Numbered from the stretch's first letter, positions 43,631-53,534 are shown. The stretch is 64,000 nt of DNA from Deltaproteobacteria bacterium (GCA_030694465.1 JAUXYJ010000055.1:62001-126000); one strand, 5' to 3'. Notes: generated from the sequence alone by a model not told the origin. Program-made: numbers and translations.

Positions 43631-45484
43631 GTGCCGCCCGTGGCTCTGTTAACCGTCAGGCCGTCGCGTGGAACCGTCGCATTCTTTGTTCTTCTTGGAC
43701 TTGGGCTGACGGGACGTCACTTGTTTGCCAAGCGCGAACAGAGCATCGTCGAGCGCGACGCGCCGCTCGCCCATGGCGCGCGCCGAGTGCTCCGTTGTGT
43801 GGTGGGACAAGACGCCGATCGACTGCTCTGGCCCCGCCCCGCCGGCGATGACTCGCGCCTCTGGGCCGCCGTGATCAACCGCCGGTTGAGCCTGATGGTC
43901 ACCCAGACCCAGCAGACGCCCGGATGGCCCCGCAACTGCGTCCCGATCGCGCAGCGACTGGCCCAACAGCTTGCAGGGTCGAGCGAGGGCACACGCGCTT
44001 ATCCCCACAGCGTGACCGCCCTTCGATTTCTCACGACGCTTGCGCGCTCGTCCGACGACGCGATCACCGTCGCGGACAACGGCTCGCTCGGCACGGCGCT
44101 GGCTGACATGTCCATCGCGATTCTGGCCGCGAGCGCCGGCGCAGAGGTCGCATGGACTTCTCAATTACCCAATGAATTCAATGATTTAAGGTCCCCTGTT
44201 CTGACCGTTACGCCCGTCGGACAGGCGCTCCCACGGACCGCCGATGGCCTCACGTTTGCGGCGCCCGATTGGCTTCTGTATCAAGACGCGACCGATCGGC
44301 GAGCGCACGCGCTGCTCTTTCGTGAGCAACGTGTCACCGACGTCGTGCTGGGCCCCGGAGCCCCCCTGCGCGTCCTCGCAGGGCGCGACGCGACCCTCTT
44401 TGCAACCGACGAAGCAGACGACCTGCTCACGCTCGATGTGGCGCGCCCGCAGCCCGTCGCGCTCCCCGAGCCGCTCCGCGATGGGCGCTTTCGGATCGAC
44501 CAGTGGCAGTCTGTTCGGTCCGGCGAATCCCGTTGGTTTGCCGCGATCAGCACGGGCCAGATGCGCCTGTGGTCGACGCCCACCGCGACCGCGCAGTGGG
44601 TCGAGCGCAGCCGCCCCGAGACTCACAGCGAAGCCCTCGCGGGCATCGCGTTGCTCCCGTTGCAGAGCCCCCCAGCGACCCCAGCGACTCGCGCAGCAGA
44701 CCCTCTCGCGAGCGCGCCGCAGACCGCCGCTCCTGAGGGCGTGACGGCGTTTGTGCTGCGGCATGGCGCGCGAGGAGTGTTCGTCGAGCAGTGGGATCAC
44801 ACGCTCGCGCCGGACCCCACAGCGCCCTCGGTGCTGCTCTCGCAGCCGGTCCGCCGCACGACGCTCCTCAGCGAGACTCGCCCGCTCGTGCGCCCTGAGG
44901 TCCGATCCTGTGTGTCTGGCAGCACCGCTCACTTTGTCGTGCTCTCGGACGACTGGATCGTATTTTACCGAGTCCACAATGGCCGCGTGGACGCTAGCGA
45001 CATGCCCACTCAGCGCGTAGGCGCGCGATCGACAGGTCGCCTTGACTTTTCGTGCAGCGGATCGCGTGCGTTATTGCTTGTCGATCTCGTGGGACGCGTC
45101 GGCGCGATGGTGCTCCGGGATGAGACCTCGCGTGAGCCTCAGCTGCTGCCGTTTCCATTGCCGCAGTTGACCGCGACGCGCTCGATCGATGCTGCAGTCT
45201 TGGTCCACCAAGGTGTGCTCTCGATCCAGCGAACGCCTGGGTCGATTCGCGCGTTTATCTACGCCCGCGATCGGTGGACCGGAGGTTCGCTTCTCGCGAC
45301 CCAAGAGCCCCCCACGTCGCCCACCGCGGAGTCCCCCAACACACCCCAATCACCAGGCTATTCGTTGGCCATTCACGCGATCTCGGCGTTTGGCACTCGC
45401 GTCGCGGTGCTCGGTCTTGGTCAAGGTCGCCTCGTGCGTGCGGTCCGCCTCGCGTCGGACGACGGCGGGGTCACGTGGCATTGA
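43631..45484 (+). CDS. Membrane-anchored propeller-like protein ending in an Asp-box (paralogue B)
   Basis: The GTG at 43631 gives a 617-residue product; a second GTG at 43640 is equally possible. It has one N-terminal helix (VAFFVLLGLGLTG) and the same plan as the preceding protein: a Cys-containing helical part (RRVLRCVVGQDADRLLW, and NCVPIAQRLAQQL matching DRCVPIARSLA of paralogue A), then beta strands and the end ASDDGGVTWH, again an Asp-box. A Pro/Thr-rich linker (about 345-370) and another near 565-575 interrupt it. The shared CVPIA block and identical terminal motif show common descent. Both are likely exposed on the outer face of the inner membrane. Function unknown. Confidence 0.6.
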   Translation: MPPVALLTVRPSRGTVAFFVLLGLGLTGRHLFAKREQSIVERDAPLAHGARRVLRCVVGQDADRLLWPRPAGDDSRLWAAVINRRLSLMVTQTQQTPGWPRNCVPIAQRLAQQLAGSSEGTRAYPHSVTALRFLTTLARSSDDAITVADNGSLGTALADMSIAILAASAGAEVAWTSQLPNEFNDLRSPVLTVTPVGQALPRTADGLTFAAPDWLLYQDATDRRAHALLFREQRVTDVVLGPGAPLRVLAGRDATLFATDEADDLLTLDVARPQPVALPEPLRDGRFRIDQWQSVRSGESRWFAAISTGQMRLWSTPTATAQWVERSRPETHSEALAGIALLPLQSPPATPATRAADPLASAPQTAAPEGVTAFVLRHGARGVFVEQWDHTLAPDPTAPSVLLSQPVRRTTLLSETRPLVRPEVRSCVSGSTAHFVVLSDDWIVFYRVHNGRVDASDMPTQRVGARSTGRLDFSCSGSRALLLVDLVGRVGAMVLRDETSREPQLLPFPLPQLTATRSIDAAVLVHQGVLSIQRTPGSIRAFIYARDRWTGGSLLATQEPPTSPTAESPNTPQSPGYSLAIHAISAFGTRVAVLGLGQGRLVRAVRLASDDGGVTWH

Positions 45485-45506
45485 GCGCTCAGTCAGTATC
45501 ACTTTC

Positions 45507-46421
45507 GTGAGTGAAATCCCTGCCCGCGGCGCGACGCTATTGCTCTTTGTCGATGGCATCGGGTTGGGTACGCGCGGCGCTCACAACCCCTTTACTGCCG
45601 TCGCGCGCTCGGTCTTGGCTCCCCTCGGCGGTCACGTAGACTCGCCCGTTGCTGGCTGGTCTCTGCAGCCCCTCGACGCCTCGTTGGGTGTGCCGGGGCT
45701 GCCGCAGAGCGCGTCGGGCACCGCGACGATTCTCACGGGTGTCAACGTCGCCGAGGCCATCGGAGAGCACCTGTTTGCGTTTCCCGATCACCGCGTGCGA
45801 CCGATCTTGGCCGAGCACTCGGTGCTCGCGGCGGTGCGCAGAGCCGGGCAATCCAGCGCGTATCTCAATGCGTTTACCGAAGAGCGCGCGCTGGCGAGCG
45901 CCGACTGGTCCCAGAAGATCCACCGTGGCGCGTGCACCTGCGCAGCGCTCGCGGGGGGAGGAACGCTCTACACGCTCGGGGACCTCGAGGCCGGCCGAGC
46001 CGCGAGCTTTGACCTCACGCACGAAGTGCTCCTTGGGATGGGGATCTCGGTCGCGCCCATCACCATGCGCGACGCGGCGCGCGCGCTGGTTCGAGGGGCG
46101 CGCGAAGTGAGCCTCGCGCTCTTTGAGCTGTTTCTGACAGACAAAGCAGGCCACTCCCAAGACACCTATTTCGCACACCGCGAGGTCTCACGGACCGAGC
46201 GACTTATTGAAGCGCTTACTGAAGAGTTTGACCCCACACGCGATACCATTCTCCTCGTCTCGGACCACGGAAACCTCGAAGATCTCTCCACGCGAGGGCA
46301 CACCATGGCCTCGGTCCCAGCGCTCGCCTGGGGGCGTGGCTCGGTCGAGCTCGTCCGCACGATGCGCTCGCTTACGGACATCACACCCGCGCTTTTGCGG
46401 CATGTTTTGCAGGATATTTAG
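45507..46421 (+). CDS. Alkaline-phosphatase-superfamily metalloenzyme (phosphoglycerate mutase-like)
   Basis: The GTG at 45507, 22 bases after the paralogue B stop, gives a 304-residue protein. The N-terminus LLLFVDGIGLG holds the first metal Asp. LPQSASGTATILTG is the likely region of the nucleophile (Ser or Thr). The second half has FLTDKAGHSQD and VSDHGNLEDLSTRGHT, the paired Asp-His metal ligands of the superfamily. The order is that of the 2,3-bisphosphoglycerate-independent mutase or phosphopentomutase domain (Metalloenzyme family) but shorter. Exact substrate unknown. Its stop overlaps the stop of the convergent gene by 4 bases. Confidence 0.8.
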   Translation: MSEIPARGATLLLFVDGIGLGTRGAHNPFTAVARSVLAPLGGHVDSPVAGWSLQPLDASLGVPGLPQSASGTATILTGVNVAEAIGEHLFAFPDHRVRPILAEHSVLAAVRRAGQSSAYLNAFTEERALASADWSQKIHRGACTCAALAGGGTLYTLGDLEAGRAASFDLTHEVLLGMGISVAPITMRDAARALVRGAREVSLALFELFLTDKAGHSQDTYFAHREVSRTERLIEALTEEFDPTRDTILLVSDHGNLEDLSTRGHTMASVPALAWGRGSVELVRTMRSLTDITPALLRHVLQDI

Positions 46422-47578
46422 CGCGCGGCGCTCTGCGTACACTGCGCGATCGAGAGCACAAGCCTCCCCTGTGCGTGCTCGCTGAGCACCGCGCTGCGAC
46501 CTTCGCCTAGGCCAAGCGAGACCGCCCGTCGGGGCACGTCGGGGTAGTCCTCGCGCGAGCCCAGCGCAGCCGGCCGCGCGATGGCCCGCACAATCAGCGG
46601 TCGCGAGAGCTGCAGCACCGCGTCTCGCGCGCGACCCACGACCAACACCTCACCACTTCGCACCGGAAAACTCACCGCCGAGTGACTCTGCCCCGCGGCC
46701 TCGACGCGCGCGACGCAGTACTGCGACAGCCCACCCGCCCCGCGGATCCCCCGCGCCCGACGCTGAAAGAGCCCCACCGCGCCCATCGCATCCACTGCGA
46801 CACGTACGAGCCTCGCGCCCGCCATGCACGCGACGCTCCGCGCGTGCACTACGCTCTGATCGCTCTGCACCCTCGCCAGCGAGATCGTCCGCCTCGCGCG
46901 GCTGAGCACCACCCAGGGCGCGCCCACGTCAGGGACGAGCCCCTCGACCCGCCCATCGCCCAGGGCTCCGCGAGCCAGCGTGACCCACTGCGGAGCACCC
47001 GCTGGGTTCTCGACGTCGACGGTCGCGAGCCACGTGCTCCGCGCGCCGCGATAGCCTATGGCCAAGCGAGTCCCCAGCGCGCTGAGCCACGGGGTCGTGA
47101 CGGCCCCACGAGGCCTTTCCCATCGGGCCGTTGGAGTGCGCAGGGGCTCAGTGCCCGCGGCGCCTGTCACAGCGTAGACGCTCAATGCACGCGCGCTGGC
47201 GGTGGCCAACCATGCGTACTCGCGATTGCCTGCGAGGGCGAGTGATCCCCAGCGAATGGGTTGGTCGTTTGCAATTACGTGCCAGTGAGTGTCCTCTTGC
47301 GCAGACGAGCGAATCAGCGCCCGCTCGCCCCGACGTGACTGCACATGGACCCCTAGCCAGAGCCCCTCGGAGGACACTCCGGCGAGCCACAGGGACCGCA
47401 CGCGCTCTCCCCGCGCGAGAGGGACTTCGAAGGTGCGGGGCGTCGCCATCGATTGGCAACGGGTGCCCTGCGCGAGGACCCTACGCGACCCCAGCGAGAC
47501 CCCAAAGGCGGCGACCCACACGAGCGCCCGCAGGGGCCTCACGGGACGCCAAGAGCGAGATCGAGTGGGGAGCGCCAT
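46418..47578 (-). CDS. Exported propeller-like protein of unknown function
   Basis: I take the ATG at 47578, which gives a signal peptide (MALPTRSRSWRPVRPLRAL then VWVAAFGVSLGS, cleavage near VLA/QGT); the frame runs on to 47830 but lacks export logic there. The 386-residue product is made of repeated hydrophobic strand pairs (WLAGVSSEGLWLGVHV, WGSLALAGNREYAWLAT, WLSALGTRLAIGYRG) in the style of a propeller, with a Cys near the N-terminus (RCQSM) and others at about 252, 313 and 380. It resembles, in strand pattern, the two anchored proteins on the other strand at 41742-45484. No catalytic motif. It would be periplasmic or secreted. Confidence 0.55.
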   Translation of the reverse strand: MALPTRSRSWRPVRPLRALVWVAAFGVSLGSRRVLAQGTRCQSMATPRTFEVPLARGERVRSLWLAGVSSEGLWLGVHVQSRRGERALIRSSAQEDTHWHVIANDQPIRWGSLALAGNREYAWLATASARALSVYAVTGAAGTEPLRTPTARWERPRGAVTTPWLSALGTRLAIGYRGARSTWLATVDVENPAGAPQWVTLARGALGDGRVEGLVPDVGAPWVVLSRARRTISLARVQSDQSVVHARSVACMAGARLVRVAVDAMGAVGLFQRRARGIRGAGGLSQYCVARVEAAGQSHSAVSFPVRSGEVLVVGRARDAVLQLSRPLIVRAIARPAALGSREDYPDVPRRAVSLGLGEGRSAVLSEHAQGRLVLSIAQCTQSAAR

Positions 47579-48027
47579 CGAGGGACCTAAGGGGGTCGGT
47601 AGCACTTTTAGCGCTCCCCGCGGTGAGGCAAACCGGGCGGGCGGGGACATTGTCGTGCTGAGGCTGTGTGACGATCGCACTGTATCCATCGCCCAATGAA
47701 CCCCGCGCACGTCGCTGCGGCCCAGGGCGCCCGCCACGCAACCCGTCGCCATTTCGCTCTTCGATCCGTTGTGCCCGTTGCCCGCATGCGCCCCGTTGGG
47801 AGCCAAGTCGCAATCGGCGATCGAATTCACACGGTATTCGTGATCTGCGGAGGTCCCAGTAAGAGTGAGCTCACTCGCTCATCTGCCTCCCAACGATCAG
47901 CACTGCGATCTCGGCCCCCCTGATGTCGTCCGGGTGCACGTGGCGTGGCGCGCTCGAAGCAGACCCCACCGTGTGGGACAATTCGCGATCGCCGAGGGGG
48001 GGTCGCAGTGGTACATCACGGGCGACA
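47579..48027. other. 449-base intergenic region before argD
   Basis: I see no convincing gene here; short open frames have no conserved features. It is divergent (46418-47578 minus, argD plus), so it must hold two promoters. Two inverted repeats stand out: CGAAT-N9-ATTCG at 47822-47840, and the perfect palindrome GAGTGAGCTCACTC at 47863-47876. A G-run (GAGGGGGGG) lies 30 bases before the argD start. Confidence 0.6.
47863..47876. promoter_or_regulatory. Perfect 14-bp palindrome upstream of argDF
   Basis: GAGTGAGCTCACTC is identical on both strands, about 150 bases before the argD ATG and 23 bases after the inverted repeat CGAAT-N9-ATTCG (47822-47840). Either could be an operator for arginine control. 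Neither matches the ArgR box as I know it closely. Confidence 0.35.
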
Positions 48028-49248
48028 ATGAGCGATCAAACCGAGAGACTTCTGGCGGATGCACGTGCACATTTGCTCGAGACCTACCGGCAGCCGGCCG
48101 TGGTTCTTGAGCGGGGCGAGGGGTGCAGAGTGTGGGACACCGAAGGGCGCGCCTACCTGGATCTGTATGCCGGGATCGCAGTGAGCGCGCTGGGGCACGC
48201 TCATCCCGCGTTGGTCCAGGCGATCGCAGCGCAGGCCGGCAAGCTGATTCACACGGCGAATTACTTTTACAACGAGCCCAACGTCCGCGCCGCCGCCAAG
48301 CTCTGCGCGCTGGGCAAGATGGACCGCGTGTTCTTCACGAACTCAGGGACCGAGGCGATCGAGGGCGCGATGAAGCTCTCGCGACGGTTTCATTTTGCTC
48401 AGCAAAATCCCACGCGATTGGGCCTCGTCGCCACGCACAACTCGTTTCATGGGCGCACGATGGGCGCGGTCTCGCTCACCGGACAACCTAAGTATTGGGA
48501 GGGCTTTGACGCGCCCATCGCGCACGTCTCGCACGTCCCCTACGGTGACCTCGACGCGATGAACCGAAGGGTCAACGACCAGACCGCGGCGGTCTTTGTC
48601 GAGCCTGTCCAAGGCGAGGGCGGTGTGCTCCCAGCACCTCCAGGCTATCTGCAAGGGCTGCGTGACCTCTGCGATCGCGTAGGCGCTTTGCTGGTCTTTG
48701 ACGAGATCCAGACCGGCATCGGTCGCACCGGCAAGTTCTTCGCGTGGCACCACGAAGGTGTGCAACCAGACATCGTGTGCGCCGCGAAGGGGATCGCTGG
48801 TGGTGTGCCCATGGGCGCGTTTTTGGTCACCGAGCGAGTCTCTAAGGCGCTCTCGCCGGGGACGCACGGCACCACTTTTGGCGGCAACGCGCTCGCGTCC
48901 GCGGCGGCACTCGCCGTCTTCGATGCGCTCGAAAACAGCCCCCTCATGGCCCACGTAGTCGCCATGGGCGAGCATCTCTTGGCGGGCCTCTCAGCCCTCG
49001 TCGCCAAGCACCCCGAGGTCGCGGTCGCTGCGCGTGGCCGCGGGCTTCTGTGTGGAATCGAGCTCGCCAAACACGTCGACGTTCGCACCGTCATGGACGC
49101 CCTGCGCGCCAAGGGCGTCTTGGTCTCTACCGCAGGGACCTCGGTCATTCGCTTCGCCCCGCCGCTGGTGGTCTCGCGTGACGAACTTGATGAAGGTCTC
49201 TCCGCACTCAACGATGTCCTCGCCGTCTCGATGAAAGCCCTGCCATGA
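48028..49248 (+). CDS. argD: Acetylornithine aminotransferase
   Basis: The ATG at 48028 (MSDQTERLLADARAHLL) gives 406 residues, the standard length; the frame open to 47923 is not homologous. It is a class III pyridoxal-phosphate aminotransferase. The cofactor Lys is K254 in CAAKGIAGGVPMGAF, with FDEIQTGIGRTG for phosphate and ring contacts and FTNSGTEAIEGAMKL upstream. It transfers the amino group between glutamate and N-acetylglutamate semialdehyde in arginine synthesis, and may also serve succinyldiaminopimelate. It overlaps argF by 4 bases, so both enzymes are made together. Confidence 0.93.
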   Translation: MSDQTERLLADARAHLLETYRQPAVVLERGEGCRVWDTEGRAYLDLYAGIAVSALGHAHPALVQAIAAQAGKLIHTANYFYNEPNVRAAAKLCALGKMDRVFFTNSGTEAIEGAMKLSRRFHFAQQNPTRLGLVATHNSFHGRTMGAVSLTGQPKYWEGFDAPIAHVSHVPYGDLDAMNRRVNDQTAAVFVEPVQGEGGVLPAPPGYLQGLRDLCDRVGALLVFDEIQTGIGRTGKFFAWHHEGVQPDIVCAAKGIAGGVPMGAFLVTERVSKALSPGTHGTTFGGNALASAAALAVFDALENSPLMAHVVAMGEHLLAGLSALVAKHPEVAVAARGRGLLCGIELAKHVDVRTVMDALRAKGVLVSTAGTSVIRFAPPLVVSRDELDEGLSALNDVLAVSMKALP

Positions 49249-50144
49249 AGTCTAAGCGCGATTTGCTCACCCTCAACGACCTCGGCGCCGAAGGCATCCT
49301 CGCGGTCGTGCACCGCGCAGAGGCGCTCAAACAAGAGCGTATTCGCGGCGAAAAACTCTCGCGTCCGCTCGAAGGCAAGAGCGTCGCTTTGATCTTCGAG
49401 AAGCCCTCGACGCGCACACGTGTGTCGTTCGAAGTGGGTGTCTTTGAGCTCGGCGCGCATCCGGTTGTGCTCAACGCGCGCGACACACAAATGGGCCGAG
49501 GCGAACCGATCGAAGACACCGCCCGCGTGCTCTCGCGCTATGTCCACGCGATTGTCCTGCGGACCTTCGCCGACGCGACCATGGAAGCGCTCGCAAAGCA
49601 CGCCACAGTGCCGGTGATCAACGCGCTCACCGACGGCGGGCATCCTTGTCAAATCCTGGCAGATTTGCAGACCGTTCTTCAGCGCAAGGGCAAGCTTAGC
49701 GGGCTCAAGTACGCCTGGGTCGGCGACGGAAACAACGTCGCGAACAGCTGGATCGAGGCCTGCGCGCTGTTGGACCTCGAGCTTACCCTGGCGGTCCCCG
49801 AGGGCTACGAGCCTTCGCGCCCGATGGACAACGTCCGGATCAAGCTCGTCCGAGACCCACAGCAAGCCGTGCGCGACGCCGACGTGGTGATCACCGATGT
49901 GTGGGCGAGCATGGGCCAAGAGGCTGAGAGCGCCAAACGTGCCGCTGCGTTTGCGGGCTACTGCATCACCCCAGAGCTGCTCTCGGTGAGCGCCCCGGAC
50001 GTGATGGTCTTGCACTGCCTTCCGGCGCATCGCGGCGAAGAAATCCATGAGATTTACCTCGATGGACCTGACGCAGCGGTGTGGGACGAGGCCGAGAACC
50101 GACTGCACGCGCAGAAGGCACTTCTCGAGTACTTGGTGCGCTGA
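49245..50144 (+). CDS. argF: Ornithine carbamoyltransferase
   Basis: A 299-residue enzyme with all three hallmarks: carbamoyl-phosphate site STRTR at 55-59 (in EKPSTRTRVSFE), HPCQ at 133-136, and the ornithine-site HCLP at 257-260 (LHCLPAHRGEEI). It joins carbamoyl phosphate and ornithine to citrulline. The ATG lies in the ATGA overlap with argD. The rest of the arginine pathway is not adjacent. It is followed after 58 bases by the DnaJ-TPR gene. Confidence 0.95.
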   Translation: MKSKRDLLTLNDLGAEGILAVVHRAEALKQERIRGEKLSRPLEGKSVALIFEKPSTRTRVSFEVGVFELGAHPVVLNARDTQMGRGEPIEDTARVLSRYVHAIVLRTFADATMEALAKHATVPVINALTDGGHPCQILADLQTVLQRKGKLSGLKYAWVGDGNNVANSWIEACALLDLELTLAVPEGYEPSRPMDNVRIKLVRDPQQAVRDADVVITDVWASMGQEAESAKRAAAFAGYCITPELLSVSAPDVMVLHCLPAHRGEEIHEIYLDGPDAAVWDEAENRLHAQKALLEYLVR

Positions 50145-50202
50145 AAAGTCAGCAGCTGTAATTGAAGTCCGCCCGAAGCCTGCAAAGCAAGTGGTAGAGT
50201 CA

Positions 50203-51453
50203 ATGACACGTATGGCGAACGCTTCAGAACTCACAGCTGCGGAGCGAGCCACCATCGACGGGATGGCCCTTCGTCTTGCGGGGACGACGTTCTACGAGCT
50301 CCTCGGTGTGGCAAGTGACGCGGACCGTCGGTCCATCCGTGACGCGTACTTCGCGCTCTCGAAAAGGTTTCACCCGGACGCTTATTTCGGCCGCCTCGCG
50401 GGACCCTACGCAGAACAACTCGAGCACATTTTTCGGGAGCTCACCCGCGCCTACGATGTGCTCTCGAATAAACGCCAGCGCGCTGAATACGACACAAGTC
50501 TTGGCCTTGACCCCAACCGTTCGCTCACGAGCTACGGGAGCGCTGAGGCATCGTCACCCCCAGCAGCCGTGACGCCCGAGACCAAGCCAACGATCCCCGA
50601 GAAGCTCCCATCCCGAGAGCGATCGATCCTGTCCCACTCGGTAACTTCCGGGGCTCCCGCGGCGTCGCAGAGCACCGCGCCCTCGTCGATTGCACACAGC
50701 GCTGCTGCGGGCTCCTCGAGCGCGCTGAGCGGCCCGTCGAGCGCTCCGTTGCCTCCTCCCAAGCCGACCGCAAGCTCCGACGATCTCCGCGCCGCGCGCG
50801 AGGCCATGGCACGCAAGTTGGCCGGGACACGCACGCTCTCAGGCAACTTCGCAGCGCTCACCCCGCCCAGCGTTGCGCCCCCTGAGTCGCGCCAGTCGCT
50901 CGAGTCGCTGCATCGTCAGCTTGCCCAGCGCCCCGAGGTCCAGGCGCTCGCGAGGTTTCAGGAGCTCATCGCGCGTGCAGAGATGCTGCTTCGCACCCAC
51001 GAAGCGCTTGGGGCGTTTAACACCATTCAAATGATCCCCATCGCAGAGCTCAGCGAGCCGCTCGCCGTCAAGGTCCGCGCACTCGAACAGAGCGCCTTGG
51101 CTCAGCTGGTTCCACAAAATTGTGTGGCTGCGCGCAAGGCCGAGACCGAGGGCCAGACCGAGCGCGCGGCGGCGTTGTGGGCGCGAGTCACCCGCGCAAT
51201 GCCCAATCATCTTGAGGCGCAGCTGAGGTTGGCCCACACCCTGCTCAAGATCGGCCGCGATTTGCCCGGCGCAATGGAAGCCGCACGCTTAGCCATCGCG
51301 CTCTCCCCTGCGTCGCCCGATGGGTGGGTGGTGCTCGCTGAGATCTTCGAAGCAGGCGGCAAGCGAGCGAGCGCTCGTGGCGCCGCAGAGAGCGCTGCAA
51401 AGCTGTCTCCGTCATCTCAGACTGTCAAACTGTTGCTTACTCGGTTACGATAA
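50203..51453 (+). CDS. DnaJ-domain protein with C-terminal TPR-like repeats
   Basis: I use the ATG at 50203 (MTRMANASELTAAER); the frame open to 50047 is a shadow of argF. Another ATG at 50212 is possible. The product is 416 residues. The J domain (about 25-95) carries HPD at 57-59 (FHPDAYFG) with FYELLGV at its head. A long Ser/Ala/Pro-rich linker (about 105-235) follows. About residues 240-416 are helical, with TPR-like repeats (AAALWARVTRAMPNHLEAQL, ALSPASPDGWVVLAEIFEAGGK). J proteins stimulate the ATPase of Hsp70; the next gene is a DnaK, so the two probably work as a pair with the TPR part choosing substrates. Confidence 0.87.
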   Translation: MTRMANASELTAAERATIDGMALRLAGTTFYELLGVASDADRRSIRDAYFALSKRFHPDAYFGRLAGPYAEQLEHIFRELTRAYDVLSNKRQRAEYDTSLGLDPNRSLTSYGSAEASSPPAAVTPETKPTIPEKLPSRERSILSHSVTSGAPAASQSTAPSSIAHSAAAGSSSALSGPSSAPLPPPKPTASSDDLRAAREAMARKLAGTRTLSGNFAALTPPSVAPPESRQSLESLHRQLAQRPEVQALARFQELIARAEMLLRTHEALGAFNTIQMIPIAELSEPLAVKVRALEQSALAQLVPQNCVAARKAETEGQTERAAALWARVTRAMPNHLEAQLRLAHTLLKIGRDLPGAMEAARLAIALSPASPDGWVVLAEIFEAGGKRASARGAAESAAKLSPSSQTVKLLLTRLR

Positions 51454-51681
51454 CGATCGAATGTCCGTTCATCTTTTGTCTCATGCCATCGGTATGGCTG
51501 GGAGTGATGTCAAAGAGAGGTTGAGTCCTCTATGTCGTGGGCTTTTCCCTGCTGACATTCATGCGCTGGTTCGTATGGCAACAACGTTACGAAGTTTGCC
51601 GGTTAGCTCGCGAGAGCTGAGCCTTCGGGGGCTTTCACGCAACACGGTCTGTCGAGCGACCCTGGGAGCAACGAGGCATTC

Positions 51682-53505
51682 ATGGAGTACGTGATCGGGA
51701 TTGACCTAGGCACCACCAACTCGTGTGTCGCGGTCGTGCAAAACGGCGTACCTACTGTTTTGCCCAACAGGCAGGGCTACAAGACCACTCCCTCGATGAT
51801 CGCGATGACCGAGTCCAAGAAGCGACTCGTGGGGCACCTCGCCAAGCGACAATCGATCACGAACGCCGAGTTTACCGTCTACGCCGCCAAGCGATTCATC
51901 GGCCGCAAATGGAACAGCGAGCAGGTCCGGCAGATCGTTAAGACCACGCCGTACCGCGTCGTCGAGGGCCCCCACGGCGACGTGCGCATCGAGCTGCGGG
52001 ATCGCTCGTACGCGGTGCCTGAGATCTCGGCCATGGTCTTGGCCGAAATGAAGGCGATCGCCGAAGAGTACGTCGGCCAAGAGGTACAAAAAGCGGTAAT
52101 TACCGTCCCGGCGTACTTCAACGACAACCAGCGACAAGCGACCAAAGACGCCGGAACGATCGCGGGCCTCGACGTCATCCGAATCATCAATGAGCCCACC
52201 GCTGCGGCGCTCGCGTATGGATTTGGCCGGCGTTTTGACAAGCAAATCGCGGTCTATGACCTCGGCGGAGGTACCTTCGATATCTCTGTCCTTGAGATGA
52301 GCTCAGACGGCGTCTTCAAGGTGATCTCGACAGCGGGTGACACCTTTCTGGGGGGCGAAGACTGGGACAATCGCGTGATCGATTGGCTGGTCGAGGGCTT
52401 CTCGGCCGAACACGGCATCGATCTGCGCTCAGATCGCATGGCGCTGCAGAGGCTCAAAGACGCCGCTGAGAAGGCCAAGATCGAGCTCTCGGGTCAGCGC
52501 GAGACCGAGGTCAATCTGCCGTTTATTATTACGTCGGGCCGCAACGAAGCGCTGCACCTTCAGCGGGTCATGACGCGCGCGGATTTCGAGCGATTGACCG
52601 CGGATTTGGTCCAACGCACGATCGACATCGTGAGCGAAACGCTCGACGACGCGGGCATCGGCAAAGAAGAAATCGAAGACGTCGTGCTCGTGGGCGGGAT
52701 GACCCGCGTGCCCTCCGTCGAGCGGGCGGTGGCACAGCTCTTTGGCCGCGAGCCGAGCAAGGGTGTCCACCCTGACGAAGTCGTCGCGCTAGGGGCAGCG
52801 ATTCAGGGCGCCGCGCTCGTTGAGCGTGGCAACAAGATGATCCTCCTGGACGTCACGCCCCACACGCTGGGCGTGATGGTCGCGGGAGGAATGTTTGAGC
52901 CGTTGATCCCGCAGAACACCACCGTCCCGACCTCGCGTACGAGGACGTTTACGACCTCGCGCGACAACCAGACGGCCGTCAAAATCCTGGTGATGCAGGG
53001 CGAAAATGAGCGCGCTCAGGACAATGAGCTCCTCGGAGAGTTCATCTTGGACGGCTTGCGCAAAGCCAACGCGGGATCCGTCGAAATCGATGTGACCTTC
53101 GAGATCAACGCGGACGGGATCGTCTCGGTCACCGCGAAGGACCTCGAGACTCAGCGCGACCAGACCATCATCGTGGCGGCCACCTCGGGGCTCACGAAAG
53201 ACGAAATTCGCTCGATGATTGACGAAGGTCGGCGCCACGCGGTCGACCGCAAAGTCGGCGAAGAGTTCGAAGCGCGAAAGCAAGAGACCGAGCAAATTAT
53301 TATCGAAATTGAGCAGCTCTTTGCGCCCGTCGAGCGAGTCGTGGGACAGAGCGATTTCGGACGGGACGCGCTCACTCGCGCCCGCGGCGTCGTGGATCGA
53401 GCACGGCAGGCCATCCTCGCGAAAGACCAACAGCAGCTCAAAGAGCACGCCGACAGTCTCTCGAGGACGCTGCGAATGTTCAAAGGTGTTGTCGCTCGAA
53501 TGTGA
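51682..53505 (+). CDS. dnaK: Hsp70 family chaperone (DnaK)
   Basis: A 607-residue DnaK. The nucleotide domain has [14 protein letters not shown] (6-19), the [10 protein letters not shown] and [12 protein letters not shown] motifs, DLGGGTFD and [13 protein letters not shown]; the substrate domain follows from about 385 ([11 protein letters not shown]) and the helical lid from about 500. It is shorter than the usual 630-640 and lacks the C-terminal acidic EEVD-like tail, so it is probably a second, specialised DnaK rather than the housekeeping copy. It binds unfolded peptides in an ATP-driven cycle. The DnaJ-TPR gene is 228 bases upstream, and the protein at 53596 follows 90 bases downstream. 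grpE is not nearby. Confidence 0.92.
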   Translation: MEYVIGIDLGTTNSCVAVVQNGVPTVLPNRQGYKTTPSMIAMTESKKRLVGHLAKRQSITNAEFTVYAAKRFIGRKWNSEQVRQIVKTTPYRVVEGPHGDVRIELRDRSYAVPEISAMVLAEMKAIAEEYVGQEVQKAVITVPAYFNDNQRQATKDAGTIAGLDVIRIINEPTAAALAYGFGRRFDKQIAVYDLGGGTFDISVLEMSSDGVFKVISTAGDTFLGGEDWDNRVIDWLVEGFSAEHGIDLRSDRMALQRLKDAAEKAKIELSGQRETEVNLPFIITSGRNEALHLQRVMTRADFERLTADLVQRTIDIVSETLDDAGIGKEEIEDVVLVGGMTRVPSVERAVAQLFGREPSKGVHPDEVVALGAAIQGAALVERGNKMILLDVTPHTLGVMVAGGMFEPLIPQNTTVPTSRTRTFTTSRDNQTAVKILVMQGENERAQDNELLGEFILDGLRKANAGSVEIDVTFEINADGIVSVTAKDLETQRDQTIIVAATSGLTKDEIRSMIDEGRRHAVDRKVGEEFEARKQETEQIIIEIEQLFAPVERVVGQSDFGRDALTRARGVVDRARQAILAKDQQQLKEHADSLSRTLRMFKGVVARM

Positions 53506-53516
53506 TCGGTGCATCC

Positions 53517-53534
53517 CGGGCTGCGCTAAGCCCG
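53517..53534 (+). terminator. Small hairpin after dnaK
   Basis: CGGGCT and AGCCCG pair perfectly around GCGCTA, 12 bases after the dnaK stop. There is no clear T-tract (the next run is TTT, 18 bases on), so it may be a stabilising hairpin rather than a terminator. Confidence 0.35.

Noticed and set aside
33739..45503. 13-base string GCGCTCAGTCAGT shared by the gaps before 33754 and 45507
   Set aside because: Chance repeats of this length are expected many times in 64 kb, and the two contexts differ.
48645..50255. 536-codon minus-strand frame across argD/argF
   Set aside because: The opposite strand has two unmistakable enzymes; this frame is a shadow.
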